Source: Lycorma delicatula
Lineage: Eukaryota; Arthropoda; Insecta; Hemiptera; Fulgoridae
Direction: 5' to 3'
Assembly (NCBI RefSeq): GCF_047948215.1
Contig: NC_134455.1
Span: 304,624,147 to 304,688,146 of the forward strand
DNA: 64,000 nt
Part shown: piece by piece, positions 48,691 through 59,809 of the stretch
Layout of the letters: the number at the start of each line of letters is the position of its first letter
Position numbering within the stretch: the first letter of the stretch is position 1
Made by a program: the position numbers and the translations under genes
Notes under the pieces: model-generated
Database searches by the model: none
The model's input: the letters and a program-made list of their open reading frames with translations, nothing else
Told to the model about the DNA's origin: nothing

Positions 48691-51302
48691 GGGTAAATTT
48701 TACGTATACTTAATCTTCTATGGGAATATTTAAACTTCATTCAACCGATGAAATAAATTATTAATAAAACTTTAAGCGAACATTGCATTAAGATTTTTTA
48801 CCGGTAATTTAATTACTTTAACAGTCTTAGAAATGGAAAACTCAAAAAAAACCATCGGGTAGGTATATTGTATAACATTATTTATATATTTTTTTTCAAA
48901 ATATCACGTAGGAGACTTAAATAAGGAAAACATTACAGTAGATAACATTAAGTTATGACCTTAATTTAGAAGCGGTAAAAATACATCGATTTATAACATT
49001 GCTGTAAACAATTAACTTAACGTATCCCTAAATGATTTGCAATTTTAATATAGATAGAATGACTGGCACAGTACGAATTTTAAGTACAGTCAAGGACAGT
49101 ACTACAGAGTAGCATAATAATATTGAGCCAGCCAAGGCTAAGGCTATACACAGCTACGCTAGCTAGTTCTTCACGTGGCGTGGTCAAACCGGTAGAGTCG
49201 CTTTATTTTGAACCTTACCATAGCTTATTGAGGTATTGATTTTACTGCGCTCGGCAATAAAAATAAAACTTTTGAGTTATAAAAGCTAGTTATCCCTTCT
49301 CTTAAAAATATTTCTTATATTACGTCATGATACTATAAAGAAATTTAATTAGTACTTATTTTATTTCAAAATGAATAACTCATCGCACACTTCAGCTTTT
49401 AGTTTTTAACAGGTATTTTACATGGTACAACAGGTACATCGTATTTTTAATCGGACTTAAAATTTGTTGACTTCATCCACATGGATTCTTTTAATTATTT
49501 TTACGGAGTGGAAAAAATAATTAAATAGGTAGTAGTACGCGTAATTATTTAAGATTTATTGTAACTCATTACGCAACTATACGTAAATCAATTCAATTTG
49601 GTATTAAGTTTCTATTAACATAGCTGAATCAAATTCATTTAATGAAAGTACTCGCCAAATATTTACGCTAGTAAATTGACAATATATCTCCTGATGGTGG
49701 TACGTTTTTAATTTTTATATGGATTTATTTTTACTTATTAACTTACGAAAAGTATCCGATAAGTCTCTTCCATAAAGTAAGTAGTTATTTTTTAAATTAA
49801 TGAATTGTTATAATTGTAAAAATTAAAAATTTTTTTTAAACAAACGTTGATGAAAGAAATCCTGAGATTATAATTACAAAGGATAATCCTTTTTTATTTT
49901 TAAATCTATCATGTCTTTTCTAAACTACAATATTGAATTGTATTTAAGGTAGATATTAGGTATTAATATAAAAATTATGTATGCATTAATTCAAAATATT
50001 TCAATATAGTATTATCGAAAGAATTTTTTTTTAAAATAGCATCCCGTTTTGAGATAATTACTGAATTACCGAATACATTTTGACTTAACTGAAACAATTT
50101 AAACATTCAGTAATGCAACAAGTAATTTATAATTCTCGTAGTACGGCGAATAGTTATGTAAATTATAGGAGAAGATTATAAAAAGACTGAAGTTTTAATG
50201 TCAATCTTTTAGTCGGATAGAATTATAGTTTCTCTAGAATTAAGATAAAAGTAAATTAATAATTTTCCCTCATCATTTTAACGTATTTTTATTTAAGTAT
50301 TTTATTTAAAACAAAATTTTGTGTTCGAATAAAAAAATTTGTGCTCTCATAGTTGTGTATCAACAGGAACGACACAATTTTTTCAGGTAAGATGACAAAT
50401 TATTCTTCATCGAGAATCTGATTAAAAGTATAGAGAGCATTTGAATGTATAAATAATTAACAAAAATTAAATTATCTTTCTTATTATTATTATTATTAGT
50501 AGTAGTAGTAGTAAAAGTACTACTACAGTAGAAATTAGGAAATGTCGAGGGGAAAAATAAGAAATATTGTGGCAAAGAATTATAGGTAGTTATTTCTTAA
50601 AATATCAATCACTACTATAATTATTATAAAACTTATCATAGAATTAATTAATGACTTCCAAAAATACACTATTTAAATTATTCAGTAGTAACTTACATTT
50701 AATTAAAAACAAAATGTTTTCCTATGAATTAAATAATAAAATTTTACTTAAATTCTACATTTTATCATTGACTTCAAAGTCAGCATTAAAATCTCTTGTT
50801 ACTAGTAATAGTAACAAGATAATAGTAATAGTGTATACAATATTTGCTGTTCTCGCCGAAAAAATTTCAGGATATGTTTCTGAATTTGACGACTGTAATT
50901 CTAGCGATCTCTTATTGAATATCAGTTTTCCAGTTGACCAAATTTCATGGTGTCTTACTACAATAAATTATGATATTTGAAATATGACAAGAACCAACAA
51001 TTATTCACTGTATCAATAAATTCAGTCTATTCAAAGTCAAGTTCTTTCTGTGAGCCAAAAAGAGAACTGTGAAATGTTTTCCTTATCTCCTAGGTTTTTA
51101 ATCAATACTTACCTGATAAAAGTTCAATTTTAATTGTTTAACTCTTGGTGAACATGTCAGGTCTTGAACCAAAATGTCAGGTGGGACTCCTAACATTTTG
51201 GTTTAATCATCTTGATAATGAGTTTTGGGATTTCTTTTTAAACTGTCTGCTTTTTCGGTGACTATTTCCGATTTAGGTACAGTTACTGTTTTTAATTCCG
51301 AA
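48691..51302. other. AT-rich DNA with short palindromes
   Basis: A perfect inverted repeat lies at 50795-50818 (10-bp arms, 4-base loop), and another at about 51167-51203 (11-bp arms). AAT/AGT microsatellite runs lie near 50487-50515. The 109-codon plus-strand frame at 50651-50980 contains one of the palindromes and has no motif, so it is not called a gene. Confidence 0.4.
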
Positions 51303-51951
51303 CCTTGACTAAATGGAATGGAATGGAATGCAAAGTTGGCAGGAGTCTATTACTCCCTACTTTATCGCAGAAACTGGACAGAGTCCCTTGCTGCTGGATC
51401 ATTCTAATCGGGCTTGTTTTTAAAAGGGTTATTTTTTTTAATCTCGGATCTAATTTTTCAAGTTTTGTCTATTATTATTTTAGTGAATTTAAGACGGATT
51501 TAATTGCATTCCAATCCGTTGTTAAACCAGCGTTATCGAACCCATTTCATGGGCCGACCGCGGAAGGCTAGGCTTATAAAGCCTGTCCTCCCGACGTAAT
51601 TCCCCTTCAGACCGTCCACTGAAGTCCTTTCGGTGCTAACTCTTTAATAGGCTAGCAGGAATACGCCACAACGGGGCACTAGCTATAAGGAGGGAGCAAT
51701 GCGTCCCCTTTTCCGGAGGAGTCGCAATTGCTGGGATAATTTGTCTTACTGTAAGTTTTTTTTTTAAATTTAGACCGCGTTTTTGTTTTATGCGCGACTT
51801 ACCGTGTTTGACGTCTTCAAACTATATAACTCGCGAAAACTTTTCACTCGCGACCCCGGAAACGCGTCTGACGCACTATTCCGTTTATGGCTCATGCGAT
51901 ATGGAGGCCCCTAAGCCTGGTTTGTCGATTTTCGGCTACCGCACCGCACCA

Positions 51952-54498
51952 TCACGGTGGTTCGTCCAGTACGGCGTGAGGCCGCTTCCTTACAACTGTC
52001 GGAGTTGGGTCCTCTCGGCAGATGTCCCGAAGATGACTGTGTTCGGACACAGCCGCTCTCCCGAACAGTCTGCGCGCCTGCGCCACCCCCACCTCGGACA
52101 CGGATTGAAATCTCGCATCAGATCGGAGAGTGGCGTTCCTGACGAACCACGGAGCTCCAAAGATCGTCCGCAACGCGATGTTTTGGACGGCCTCGATCTT
52201 CTTTTGAAGCGAGGAGCTCAACACTGCCCCCCATGCCGGGTAAGCATATGTTAGAATCGGCAGTACGTATAGCCGAAAAATGAGGAGCTTAGTTGCCAGT
52301 GGGTACGGGCTGGCACTGTTCAGCACTGGGTATAGCGAGGCTCTGGCGGCCTTAGCCCTCCGGGTCGCATAATTTACATGTTCGCCGAAGGTAAGCCGCC
52401 TGTCCAACACCACCCCCAGGTACTTAACTGTTTTCTCAAAAGGGATTTTCTCCCCTGAGATTTCCAGCTCTCTGGTCGGTTTTCGTGTCTTGCATGTGAA
52501 CATCACGGCCACCGATTTTTCACCGTTGACCCTGATTCTCCACATGTCGAGCCACGGTTCCACTAAGTCCAGCTGCCTTTGGAGCCTCCGGACCGCGTAA
52601 TCCACATTTGCGGATTCGTAGAAATATGCCGTGTCGTCTGCGTAAAGGGCCGTTTTGACCCCTTCCGACAGCGGCATATCGTTCACGTACAAGGTGTACA
52701 AGAACGGGGAAAGTACTGCTCCTTGGGGAACCCCAGCGGCTATTTCTCTGGTAGAGGAAATCGTTTCCCCTACGCGCACGACAAAATGTCGGTCTAGCAG
52801 ATATGACCGCATCAGTCTGACATAGCGGTACGGGATCGCCGATCGCGCTAGCTTATAAAGCAGCCCGCTATGCCAAACTTTGTCAAAGGCCTTGGCCACA
52901 TCCAGAAAAACGGCTGCAGTCACCCGTTTCCTGTTCAGGCCTCCGACAAGGTCGTCTATTATTTTTACCAGTTGGAGGGTGGTTGAGTGACCCTCCCTGA
53001 ACCCAAATTGCTCGGGCCGCACTTCTCCCTCCATGTATCGCCTCAGTTTTTCGAGAAAAATCCTCTCGAACAACTTAGACAATACCGGTAACAGGGAGAT
53101 TGGCCTATAATTCCGTGGGAAAAGTAAACTTTTCCCCGGTTTGGGTAAACATACGACTTTGGCCGTTTTCCAACAATTCGGGAAATATCCAACGTACAAA
53201 ATGGACGTGAATATCACCGAAATTGCTGTAATCACGGAGGCCGGTATGTTCCGGAATGCACGGGCGCTGATCCCGTCGACACCCGGGGCCTTGTCGGGGC
53301 TTGTGGCCTTAATGGCTGCGGAAACTTCCGCTTCAGTGACTTGGTCAATCTCTAGAGGGGCGTCCTCCACCTGTGAGAAATAATCTACAAGAAAGGATTC
53401 CACCTCGGTTGTGTGCTCGTCGTTCGGGGAGGGAGGGGGGTTTGGAGTGAACTGCTCCTCCAAGGTATCGGCGAATACCTCGGCCCTCTCCGCCTCCGAG
53501 TATGCAAGAAAATCTCGCTGCCCCACAACCGGATGGCGAGGCTTCTTCCCTTCTCGCAGTCTCCTGTTCAACCTGAACACCGAGGAGATGTCGTCAGAGA
53601 CCGAGGCGAGGTATTCGTTCCACGAATCCTCTCGATGGCTTGTCAGCAGTTGTTTTACCCTGTCCGTTTGATTATAAAAGGCCCGCTTATCAGCGGGGGA
53701 CAGGGTGATTCGATATCTCCTCCTCAGTCGTCGTTTCTCCGTTATGGCTTCGGAGATGTGAGGAGGGAGGTCGTTTCGAACAACTGCTCGAGTTTTGGCC
53801 GATGAGCTGCCTGCCAGGGCCTCGGTCATTGACCGAGGCAAGGTCGCAGTCACTGCGACCTTGCAGTAAAAAATACTGCCAAGGTCATAAATGGCCCGGG
53901 CCAAAGGGGTCCTCTTAAGGGCCACTAGGCAGGTCGGGGTTTCCCGACCGTCCCTTGTGAGGAGCTTCTTAACCGAAACCACCTCATAGCCAAGGGAGGT
54001 CAGTTCCTCCCTTACTTCCTCCGGGGCAGCCCCATAGGGGATCCCCCGTATAACCACCTTCAGCTCCCTGTCCTTCGGGAGCTGAAAGGAGTGAAAGGCG
54101 ATTCCCTTCGAGTGCAGAAAACTCTGCACCGCCCGGTAATCCGCCTCGCTGCCCAGCTGCAGCCTTATCGAGAGCCCGGTGCTTTTAGCCACCAGGCGCC
54201 CCCCAATCCTCGACTTTATGTCCCTCGCCAATGCTGGCCACTCTTTCGGGCAGTCCAGCATTATCGGCGGGATTTTCTCCCGCCTGACGGTAGCAGGCTG
54301 TGATGGGGCCCCATCATCAGCCTGCGAGTTGGCAGCTGCTGCAGCCTTGCTGCAGCCCGCTACGGGCTCCGCCTCCATAGGAGGCGCGGAGTCCCGGCGT
54401 TTCTGGCGCTTCCTAGCGCCAGACCCGCTTTCCTCTCCACCGTCGGACAGTTCCGTGGTGGGAGAACGGGGTGGAGGAGGCCTTATTTTTCCTTCCAT
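51952..54498 (-). CDS. Gag-reverse transcriptase fusion polyprotein of the LINE, endonuclease missing
   Basis: An open frame of 848 codons. Residues 1-80 are low-complexity and basic, with KRQKRR near 30-34. Residues 80-216 are a Jockey-type gag with a PRE_C2HC-like domain (LPKDRELKVVIRGIPYGAAP near 140-159). Gag would normally continue into CCHC zinc knuckles, and ORF2 would begin with an endonuclease. Both are absent. From about residue 222 the protein is the pre-RT linker (RNDLPPHISEAITEKRRLRR) and then a complete reverse transcriptase: PDKAPGVDGI (401-410), YRPISLLPVLSKLFERI, FLDVAKAFDKVW (531-542, catalytic Asp), GVPQGAVLSP (589-598) and YADD (619-622). A thumb and tail end in HAVLDEPP. 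It might make an RNA-binding RT that cannot nick DNA, or be a dead-end deletion. The openness of the frame favours recent origin. Confidence 0.88.
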   Translation of the reverse strand: MEGKIRPPPPRSPTTELSDGGEESGSGARKRQKRRDSAPPMEAEPVAGCSKAAAAANSQADDGAPSQPATVRREKIPPIMLDCPKEWPALARDIKSRIGGRLVAKSTGLSIRLQLGSEADYRAVQSFLHSKGIAFHSFQLPKDRELKVVIRGIPYGAAPEEVREELTSLGYEVVSVKKLLTRDGRETPTCLVALKRTPLARAIYDLGSIFYCKVAVTATLPRSMTEALAGSSSAKTRAVVRNDLPPHISEAITEKRRLRRRYRITLSPADKRAFYNQTDRVKQLLTSHREDSWNEYLASVSDDISSVFRLNRRLREGKKPRHPVVGQRDFLAYSEAERAEVFADTLEEQFTPNPPPSPNDEHTTEVESFLVDYFSQVEDAPLEIDQVTEAEVSAAIKATSPDKAPGVDGISARAFRNIPASVITAISVIFTSILYVGYFPNCWKTAKVVCLPKPGKSLLFPRNYRPISLLPVLSKLFERIFLEKLRRYMEGEVRPEQFGFREGHSTTLQLVKIIDDLVGGLNRKRVTAAVFLDVAKAFDKVWHSGLLYKLARSAIPYRYVRLMRSYLLDRHFVVRVGETISSTREIAAGVPQGAVLSPFLYTLYVNDMPLSEGVKTALYADDTAYFYESANVDYAVRRLQRQLDLVEPWLDMWRIRVNGEKSVAVMFTCKTRKPTRELEISGEKIPFEKTVKYLGVVLDRRLTFGEHVNYATRRAKAARASLYPVLNSASPYPLATKLLIFRLYVLPILTYAYPAWGAVLSSSLQKKIEAVQNIALRTIFGAPWFVRNATLRSDARFQSVSEVGVAQARRLFGRAAVSEHSHLRDICREDPTPTVVRKRPHAVLDEPP
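53819..53886. repeat. Three abutting palindromes at the gag-RT fusion point
   Basis: 53819-53839 is a 10-bp-arm palindrome with a 1-base centre. 53840-53862 is an 11-bp-arm palindrome with a 1-base centre. 53863-53879 has 6-bp arms around five A, extendable to 12-bp imperfect arms over 53857-53886. They follow each other with no gap and encode residues 208-227, exactly where gag gives way to the RT linker. Confidence 0.95.
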
Positions 54499-54941
54499 TG
54501 AGGAAAATAAGGAAGAAAAATTTAAAAATTAAAATTAAAATTAAACTTAATTTACACTTCTTAATCTACACTTGCTGTAAAATAAAATCACTGACAAGAA
54601 AATCAATTAAAAAATAAAATTATTTTAAAAGTAGCACTATAGTCCTATAATAATAGGCTATTTACTTAATGTATTCACAATGACTACAAGAGTTCACTTT
54701 ACATTATTAGAAATATTGAATAGGATAAAAGTAAAATTAAGAAAAGGATTATCCTTTTCTTAATGTGACTGGCCTGTAGTCCAGGTAGCTGGCCGCCCGG
54801 CTGATGTCCTAGCAGACCCTTCTCACATTGTCTGGCGACGCAGGTAGAAGAACTGTTGAACACCTGGCTGGACTGGTTACACTGACAATTCACAGAGCAC
54901 AATAAAACACAACCTTTCACTACAAGAGCCAAGGATGGAAT
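54499..54941 (-). promoter_or_regulatory. 5' UTR and presumed internal promoter of the LINE
   Basis: About 440 bp between the 5' target duplication and the ORF start. The first part (54941-54760 on the minus strand) is GC-rich, while the part just before the ATG is A/T-rich. Jockey-type elements carry their pol II promoter at the very 5' end. No motif could be assigned. A 77-codon frame at 54699-54932 has no known domain. Confidence 0.45.
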
Positions 54942-55056
54942 CCTTGACTAAAGAACTTGTTTCAGGCTACTTTTTCACTAAAACACATATTTCTTGTTTT
55001 GTGTAAAATAATTCCACTAGAATATTTAAAAGAAAATTAGAAACTTATAAGATTAT

Positions 55057-56170
55057 ATGGAGTGTCCAAAAAATAACTACAGGATTTCAGAAACGAATAT
55101 AGTTTTATTTTGTGGCGTGCAATAAATATTGAAATTATTAAAACCAGCTGGTTTTAATACGAATCTTGAAGCGACAATAATTAGTTTTAATTTACACATG
55201 TTAGACAGAAGTTGCGATAGACTGCTGTGCAAGCCAAAGTGTTATGTGGCCGGGCTTCAGTATCATGGCTTCGTCACAAGAGAAAGCACAAATCGTGTAC
55301 TGGCTCGCAGAAACAAACTCAGAGAAAGATTTTTAAGAAATTATATGCTAGTTTATCGTAGAAATTTTGTAAGTGACAAAAGAATACCTAAGTAGTGTGA
55401 ACACTTCTTGGAAAGCAGAAGCTTTTGAAAGGACACTCATCAGGTAGGCCGAAAACAGAAAGAATTTAACTGTTTTTCTATCGAAGTCCAAATGTTCAGT
55501 TGGTATTGTTAGTCTTCAACTAAACATTCTTAACAGCACTGTCAATGTTGTGGTTCGCAAGCGATTGAAACTTCGTACTTATAAACTGCAGCTATTCTAT
55601 GAGCTTAAACGTAACGATAACCCACAAAGAGTTCAATTTGTAACGACCATGTTAAACTTCCTTTCTGGTGGTGAAAACTACCTGCAACGCATTTTATTTT
55701 TATAAAATCAAAGTTTATTATCTTCATGGAGTCATGAATCGCCATAATTGTTGAGTCTGGGGCTCACAAATTTTCACACAAATCGGTAGAATTCGTCTGC
55801 AAGTGACCGAAAGTGTATGTTTGGTTTAATATCATGCATAATGAATTAATTTTTGGACCATTTTTTTCATGAACAGAAAATTACTAAAGTAGTGTATAGA
55901 TGTTTAAGAATTTTGTGTTTCCGAAGATTGGAAATATGGAGGGTCTAATTTTCCAACAGGATGGAGTCCCTCTTCATCTTATAAAGGTTGTGCGAACTGA
56001 GCTCAACAACAGGTTTCAGAAGGCTGAATAGGCAGAAAAGCTCCCATCGCAATAAAACTTAAAAAAACTTTAAACCTCGTACTTTCATGCAATAAAGTAC
56101 GTTTATTTGTAATTCTAAATGTAATAATGTAAATTTAATTTAAAATCGTGAATTTTTTGAACACCTGTAT
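55057..56170 (+). mobile_element. Degenerate Tc1/mariner-superfamily element
   Basis: Short imperfect inverted ends are visible: GGAGTGTCCAAAAAATAACTA near 55057 and its diverged complement ending near 56170 (AATTTTTTGAACACCTGT). Between them a plus-strand transposase starts at 55265 (MASSQEKAQIVYWLAETNSE). It continues in pieces with a VVVRKRLKLRTYKLQLFYEL helix-turn-helix tail, QRVQFVTTMLNFL, GGENYLQRILF and an FSNRM.SLFIL stretch in the position of FQQDGAPPH. Several frameshifts and stops. The N-terminus and YKLQL phrase match the DUF4817-type HTH transposases, but this is a different family from the one at 7550-10885. Confidence 0.65.
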
Positions 56171-56192
56171 TGCTGCATATAGTACAATATAT

Positions 56193-56750
56193 TTATTTAT
56201 TTAGCGTATGGCACCAAATCACAACACCAATTACAATCAAAAATTGCAAACAAACATTTAAGAAATTAATATAAGCTACTGATTCTGGAGTCGCCATCAG
56301 GAAATCTTCAGGAGTCCATTCATACGCTGTCCTTGGGAAAACTTCTGTGATGTGTTTAACAGTTCGATTTTCACCATACTCACAAAGGGGCGTCGGTGTT
56401 TTACCCCATTTATACAGGAAATAGGCGCACCTACCATGCTGAGTTCGTTTTCTGTTTAGCATTGACCACGTCTTACGTGGCAAGTCAAAACCCGGCGGTT
56501 TTTGAGTAATACATGGGATTTGGTTATTCTGCTCTGTGGTCCATTTTTGACGTCAGGCGTCAGTTAGGTTAAATCGTTCCTCTGTAGCAGCAATCGCTGT
56601 TTTGATAGGTGGCTTTCTAGATCGAAGGCGACCGTGATTGGCATCCTCAATATCTTCATGTATTGGTAGGTTTCGATTGTCCATAATCTTCTTGTACTCT
56701 TTTACAAGAGCGTTCATATGGCGCAGGTTTGGGGTTGATATAACTCAATA
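56193..56750 (-). mobile_element. LINE C-terminal fragment
   Basis: Minus-strand block at 56193-56483: NRKRTQHGRCAYFLYKWGKT, then LCEYGENRTVKHITEVFP and EDFLMATPESVAYINFL. This is the terminal zinc-knuckle region of a widespread LINE type (usual text NHGRCAY..YKWG...C.CG...T..HI...CP), with some cysteines substituted. Weaker matching sequence continues to about 56750. It has the same kind of tail as the LINE at 8140-9930. It abuts the Tc1-like element with only about 20 bp between. Confidence 0.7.
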
Positions 56751-57219
56751 CTGATATAATATAACAAAACAGTACTGTAAAAGTTATACTGTTGTTTTAT
56801 TGAGTATGAATGTAAATGTACTGCACTGGTCGCGTTTTATCTTTGTCAGTAGGTTTCAAGCTTAGTTATAACAAGAAAAAATATACGGTCTTGCTCTTGT
56901 GTGCAAACTCTTTCCTGTTAACTATTTTTAATTATATTTAATTATGCAATGTTTTCTTAAACTGACGAATTAACTAACTTTTTAGTTTAACATACCTTTC
57001 TCAGATATATTTATAAAAATAAATCTAAAAAGTATGTCCTATAACCGACTAATTAATAATCATTTCTCGTTGTACTCACCCAACGTGTGTATTTTGGATC
57101 TAAAATATTCATTTATTAGAAATAGTTAAATTGATATTTGTTTTTTTTCACCCATAAGTAGTCATTATTAAATATGAAAAAAATTATTTCTTTAGTTTTT
57201 ATAAGCTGAGTAATAAAAT
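56751..57219. other. Anonymous AT-rich DNA
   Basis: No feature supported. Confidence 0.4.
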
Positions 57220-57485
57220 TCGGCATTATGTAGTAGGCAATCTACCGCTGTAGTTAGTTAGTTCTTAAATGGCGGCATTGCTACATTGAATCAAGAAAAG
57301 AAGTAAAATTATAAATATAATCTAACCAAACTTACGCTCGCTAACCTTGACTAGCGAGCGAAGCGAGCGTAGGTTAAATTTAGTTAGATTATATTTATAA
57401 TTTAATATATTAATTTATTTTCTTATTTCAGTATCACCATCTAAGAACTAACTACAGCGGTAGGTCGCCTACTACATTAATACCT
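57220..57485. mobile_element. Foldback MITE
   Basis: Almost the whole segment is two inverted arms: the outer block TGTAGTAGGC..TCTACCGCTGTA at 57226-57255 pairs with 57450-57480, and the inner block TAAATATAATCTAACCAAAC..TTACGCTCGCT (57310-57342) pairs with 57362-57400. A spacer of about 20 bp contains CTAGCGAGCG and its near complement. There is no coding capacity. It is a typical non-autonomous foldback DNA transposon, family not named. Confidence 0.75.
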
Positions 57486-59809
57486 AAAATTCATTTTGTA
57501 ATTAAAAACAACCATTTTTACTTAGGTAATGAAATGATATTTGTAAATAAAAATGTGATTTAATAGTTAGCATCAATAAGAGTGATGTACAATAAGTACA
57601 GCAAGAAGATAATTACGGGCCTACAATCTTATGAACAGCAACTCTCAATAGTAACTGTAAAATTACTTAATAATTTTTTCTTACTAACTGTAAAGTATTA
57701 CTTGATTGTTTCAAAAGTAATTTTCTTTCCCCTACCAGTTTATAGAGATATAAATTTTAATCTCCGCATGGTCATACGAGTTGTTATTCATTACTAAAAG
57801 CAGTTTCCTCCTCAACTTTTAAAGGAATATATAAGTTTTTTTTTAGTTTTAATAATAAATATTTTAAATGTAATCGTTATAACCTAAAAAAAAAAAAAAA
57901 AACGGCTGATAACTGAAAAGCGGTGGTCGAACAACGCCAAAATTTGGTGAGCAAAATGGCGAAAGATCATTGTTAGGCAGTTTATAGTGTATAGTTTTAC
58001 TTTTTTAACATGGGGGCTTGTTCGGTTAGAAACTAGTAACATATGATATCTTTTTGTTAATTTTTCTTTAGATTTTGAACTTACATCTCAATAACAAAAT
58101 TAAATTTTACTAATTAAGAAAAAATTATTGCGTAATAAAGTAACTAATATAAAATCGTTAATTTAATATTCTACGAAGGGAGATATTAAACCGCTTTGCT
58201 TTCCTTAGCAAATATAGGCTGAAAGGTGAGGATTCAAAAACTTGTGCATTTATATGTGAGCCAAACAGACGGTAAAACCAAATGATCAAGTAAGATTTTA
58301 TTTCCAACACTTCGTACATCCTCCTCGCTTATAAAAATAATTATAAGCTAGCCAAGTTTAAAACTGGAGACTGATATTAAAATAGAACTGGAAATGAATA
58401 TAATATTTTTTTGGTAATATTAAATGAAAGTGAACAATTTACTTAATAAAAGTGAGCGGAATATAGAAATGGAAATGAATTGATGGTTAAAGAAATAAAG
58501 TATGTAGAATTGTAAGAATACGGTACTAAAAACGACTATGAAATCAATTTATTGCGGGAAAATAAATAAAGTATTTTTAAAATTAAAAACCTGTTTTTTA
58601 TTTCGGGGAGGGGTAGGTTTGTGCTGAAAAAAAAGAATTAAATAAAATTTTCAATTAGAAGTGAATGAAAAAACACATGGTAAAAACAATATGAGAGAAA
58701 TAAGAAGAAATACCAAACAATAGAAATAATTAATAGGAATAGATTAGGCCATTGGTGTAATCAGGGAACCAACATTAACAGCACGATATACTCGTAACAT
58801 TATAGTTATATCAGTTATCACTTTATTAAAATCTTTTTGATTGTTGGATCATTACTTTTCAATAAATAAGTAAGAAAAATAATTTATCTGATTAATTCTC
58901 ATTAAATTTGTTGCTTGTTGTTAGATTTAAAGAATAAAGAAAGATTTATCGAAATATTATGGTTGGAATAAAAATAATTTCTTACATCTTTGCTTTTTAT
59001 TCATCAAAAGCCATTTAATCTCATCTAGAAAATTAGCTACCCTTTTCTCTCATTTTTTCCTTAAGAAACACTAAATATATGTATATAATTTACCATAACT
59101 TTTACTTGGCTATTATTTTACATAATTTTTTTTTACGCGACAATATGTATGTTTAATAATAAACAATTTAGTTACAAGGCAAATCACAATACTAGTCGAA
59201 AGAAATTAAAGTTTTTGTAATTGACTAAAACCACATACACTTTAAGGTTTCCGCTCATATCAACAATATAAGTCGTAAAATGTAACAGTAAATAAGATTA
59301 AAGAAAACTTATCGGTTACATAAATATTGTTTTATTAGACAACAATTCTTAAGAGAGAAGTGAGAAGACATGACAACTAGAAGTTTTCAGTTAGGTTCAC
59401 AAACAGAAAAAAACTGATACAGCATTCGACGAGAAATAGCAGAAATAACCTTGAAAATACCTTGGCATTGAAAGTATAAGCATTAAAAATAAAATTTATG
59501 ATCTTAGAAATTATTTATAAATTACATAGAAATGTAGAAATTTAAAAATAATAAATCTAAATAGTAATAGATTACATAACATGAATCATGTTATATTATT
59601 ATTATTCTTTTTTATAACAGTATCTTTGTACTGGCTCAACATTCTTTTTTTTATATACGAATATATCAGAATTAATAAAATACTAACGCTATTTATTAAA
59701 AAAAAAAAAATTGTTTATTTGTTAAAAATTGTACTCTTACTTAAAGGAACTTTTATTTTTAAATTTTCTGACAAAGTGAAAAGCTAATACCTTTGAATTG
59801 AAAAATGAG
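57486..59809. other. Anonymous AT-rich DNA
   Basis: A poly(A) run at about 57887-57902 followed by a less AT-rich 100 bp may be the edge of a retroposon on the plus strand. No family was recognised. The open frames at 57582-57797 and 59581-59787 are Ile/Leu/Lys-rich and without motif. Confidence 0.4.

Larger units (their letters stand above)
51303..54952 (-). mobile_element. Near-intact Jockey-like LINE with 11-bp target duplications
   Basis: The direct repeat CCTTGACTAAA occurs at 51303-51313 and 54942-54952 and brackets the element exactly. On the minus strand the order is a 5' UTR (54941-54499), one long ORF (54498-51952), a 3' UTR of about 640 bp and a tail of repeated ATTCC (near 51314-51332). 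The 5' edge also begins ATTCCAT. The body is GC-rich (well above the flanks) and uninterrupted, which indicates a recent insertion. A ten-base T run at about 51754 could mark an alternative, older 3' end, but the target duplications favour 51314. Confidence 0.85.

Noticed and set aside
50651..50980. 109-codon plus-strand frame
   Set aside because: Low-complexity amino-acid use, contains a palindrome, no recognisable domain.
51790..52254. 154-codon plus-strand frame and the other plus-strand frames to 54532
   Set aside because: Antisense shadows of the LINE ORF, which has clear RT motifs on the minus strand.
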